Shown here piece after piece: positions 61,401 through 64,000 of a stretch of DNA of 64,000 nucleotides. The notes under the pieces were generated by a model. It was not told the origin of the DNA, made no database searches, and worked only from the letters and a program-made list of their open reading frames with translations. The DNA is from Blattamonas nauphoetae (taxonomy: Eukaryota > Preaxostyla > Oxymonadida): the NCBI GenBank assembly GCA_033064195.1, contig JARBJD010000056.1, positions 1 to 64,000 on the forward strand, written 5' to 3'. The translations under genes and the position numbers were made by a program. Within the stretch, counting starts at the first letter, position 1. Every line of letters begins with the position of its first letter.

Positions 61401-64000
61401 CATCGCACAAATCACTCAAGTCAGGCTAGTCATCTCACCACTTGCATACTACGAACTCCCACCGTTGGTGATCGCAAACAAGTATGTCAGCTTCTACTCC
61501 CCTCCACTTGTCGCTCAACAATATGACACCACACTCGCTGTCATCAAAGAAAAAGGCAACTTCCGCCTCTACTCACTCAGACTCAATTTCACCCAAGCCT
61601 TCACAGTCGCACCATTCCATGTCCAATCAGATGCAACCAAACTCGAGTTCAATTCAGTCACGTTTTTTCAACACGTGGACATGATGGAGTGTCCACTCGT
61701 CCGACACGAAGGGGGAATACTGTATTTCTGCTGGTTCACGTGGCAACATGCAACGCCATTCACCTTCGTCGGCTGCTCAATGGCTGAGTCGACAGCAGGA
61801 ACAATCCAAATGCATTGCTCTCGTTTCACCAACATTACTTCAACTGTCAACGGCTCACTAGCCAACACGAAGAATACTGTGGTGTACGTCAACCAAGGAA
61901 CAATCGCGAATTGCTCAGCTTTGAACGGTGGTGTGTTCTATGTGGAGTTGAGTGGAAGTAACAACATTCAAATCCGTCACGATGCAGGCTCCTTCACAGA
62001 AACGTTCATCAACAACACCGCTATTGGAACAGGCACACTGGAATCTCCAGAAGGGAAGGGTGGAGTGTTTTATGTCAAAGGAACCACAACCCACGCCAAC
62101 CCGTTTGATTTCAAAACAACTGCTTATAATCCTGCTCGTTTTGAGCTGAATCGAGCGGGGAATGGAACAGATCTGTATCTGGAGAAGAAAATCGCAGAAC
62201 ATTCAACGGTCGCTGGAGATGCAATTTTGACCGGCAGCTCACTCAGCCCGCAATATCGAGTTGTGATCGAAGGTCTCGAATTTGAAAATGAATTAAAGTT
62301 GGATGAGATTAATTACAAACTGCGTTCGCCAGAAATCTCAGTGAATGGATCGTACAACGGAAGAGACACGCAGGACTGCAAGTGGACATCGTCGTATTGC
62401 AAGACACTTGGTTACGGGATCACATTCCTCCACGAGCAGTACCAAAACAAGTCGTACATTCCATCGACAATCCGATTTGCTTACAACGAGACCTACACAG
62501 AGAAAGCTGTTCAGATTTCGAAACAGATCGTTACAGTGGCTGGAGAGACAACGAAGAATCAAGCGATTTCAGAGGTCACTCGTTCACTGATCAAAATCGA
62601 CCCAGATATCAAAGAAGGAGCCGTTCTGATCACCGTTCGGGACCAGGGAGCCATGACAATGACGAATTTGGACATGATCCCGTTGGAAAAATGCTCGCTG
62701 ATCTCGCTGGAGAGTGATGGAGAGTGGGTGGTGTTGGACAACGTGGGAATCATGGCGACGAGCACGAATACATACCAATACAGTTTGATCAAAACAACAG
62801 CGAAGCCGATCACAATCAAGAACACTCTGTTCAACACATCGACGGCAGATCAAGCGATCTTTGCCCAGCCACTGTTGAATTTGCTCACAAACACCGAGGC
62901 AGAGATCCTTCTGAACAACGTGACCTTCAAGAATCTGAAAATGGTCGAGAAGACAGACAAGATTCCGGTGACACCGATCATCAAGATCGAATCGAATGGA
63001 GCGATATCGTTCACCAACACAACGTTTGACGAATGTGAATATTCGAGCGCAGACAATGAAAAGATCTTCATTGCAGGATCGCGTCTTCACACTCAGATCA
63101 AGGCAGCACAATGGAAAAACTCGTTCTTACCCACACAGCTTCGACCTGAGCTGATGGGGACCGACGAGTCACTCGGGACGGATCACGAATGGTACACAGG
63201 GTCTCTGATGTATTATCTGGTGCCGCCTGTGACTCGCATCCTGCTGGACACAGGCGTGACTGAGACAAGCACCCATCCGAACTGTGGGTCGTCTCGCTTC
63301 ACTTGCTCGTCGCTGGATTCAGGATATCGCTCGGCAGAGACGAACGAGTTTTATGAAGTTCAGATGCATACGAACTCGGATTTGCAGAAAACGATGCGAA
63401 TCACGCATGCAGTGTTGATTCAGTCGCCGTCGGAGGCTGACATTCGGACGATCACTCAGAAGAGCGATGCTGGGATTGTTGTGAATGCTGAAGGGAAGAC
63501 AGCGACACTGAAGCACATGATCTTTAAGCTGGTCCGAGCGACGACGTTGGAAACCTTCGTTTCTGTGGAAGCTGGTGAGCTGTCGCTGGGAAAAGTGACG
63601 TTTGGAACAGACACAGAAACGGCGCTGGGAGATACTCTGCACAGTCTGCTGCGGATCAAGGAAGGGAGCCAACTGACGCTGGTGGACACGCAATTCCAAA
63701 AGCTGAGTTTCACTCACGGGACACTCGGAACAGTGCTCTACATCGAAGCAGGGGGAGCTCTGTCGACAACACAAGGCTCGCCATTCACAGAAATCAAATC
63801 GAACGCGACCGGATCACTTGTGTTCCTGGAATCAGATAATTTGGAACAAGACTCGAAGTTGGAGCCTCTGAAGCTTTTCTGTGCGCAGTACACACCGAAA
63901 ACTGACACAGTTGCCTTCACTCGTGCGCAACGGAATCTGTTCTTTGGGATGATGGACGGGGTGGCAGGAAGTCTGGTGTATTATTGGTATCCCCACACGT
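58470..64000 (+). CDS. Long secreted beta-helix (pectin-lyase-like) protein, runs off the window, one frameshift
   Basis: The start MNMLLQQLVFLLLIWTSVRS is a signal peptide, with cleavage expected near residue 21. From there the protein is a series of beta-helix turns (SLSITSCRIDSTSGTFGSF, GCTFLRQNYTGEGGALM, FMNFTNCDIVRCRSSS, KNTLFNTSTADQAIF), more than 1,800 codons in total. The frame of the first 510 or so codons is left near 60015, after TLFEGCC. The turn SGHSGGALRATG, then FRNNYARLRGGVM, continues in another frame that stays open to the window end. A one- or two-base indel, sequencing error or a very short intron could explain this. Modules begin with C-x-(S/T)-I/L blocks (CVSEKPCLTIPFA, FTCSSLDSGY). 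It is probably a cell-surface adhesin-like protein. The product is not an enzyme by any visible motif. Confidence 0.78.

Noticed and set aside
1-64000. Alternative genetic code with TAA/TAG as glutamine, as in some oxymonads
   Set aside because: The Polinton and host frames end cleanly at TAA, TAG and TGA where homologous copies also end.

Overview
The window looks like nuclear DNA of an anaerobic protist, most likely an oxymonad of the Blattamonas type. Three things point there: long secreted beta-helix (pectin-lyase-like) proteins, fragments resembling pyruvate:ferredoxin oxidoreductase, and a decayed member of a lineage-expanded helical-repeat family that I associate from memory with Blattamonas. 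Reading frames use the standard code. The host assignment is an inference, not a database result.

About two thirds of the window is a nest of mobile elements. An outer Polinton (start before base 1, right end 41242) has landed in the RNase H region of a DIRS-like retroelement (41243 to about 43650). A second, related Polinton (6083-33598, flanked by the 6-bp duplication CACAAA) sits inside a small gene of the outer one. The ATPase gene of that inner Polinton is split by an 8.0-kb Mutator-like element (16175-24170, 9-bp duplication CAAATTCAA) that carries host gene scraps in place of a recognisable transposase. A capsid gene of the outer Polinton is split by a 1.35-kb palindromic mariner-like element (37568-38921, TA duplication). 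A second copy of that palindrome (51501-52881) interrupts or abuts an acidic host gene.

The Polinton gene set, in order from the polymerase end, is: a 129-aa protein, protein-primed DNA polymerase B with an HNH-like insert, retroviral-type integrase, a small coiled-coil protein, the packaging ATPase (the one gene in opposite orientation), a 317-aa protein, a roughly 205-aa protein, two small MAPG-starting amphipathic proteins, two double-jelly-roll capsid paralogs, a 137-147-aa protein and, in the inner copy only, a fibre-like protein with an S74 chaperone domain. Most genes start directly behind a T-rich motif of the form TTTTTATTTTTnnATAAATG. The inner terminal repeats are about 2 kb and hold tRNA-like modules and four palindromic iterons. 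Both Polintons are fossils with several breaks. The inner one is young, since its arms are nearly identical.

From 43650 to 49900 there is mostly decayed host-like sequence, a CA-rich microsatellite and a 608-bp foldback element. From 49900 to 64000 the host's own genes reappear: an acidic E/D-rich protein (minus strand), a frameshifted beta-helix pseudogene (54910-57553, minus strand) and a long secreted beta-helix gene (58470 to beyond the window, plus strand) with one frameshift. Small dispersed repeats and tRNA-like sequences lie between them.
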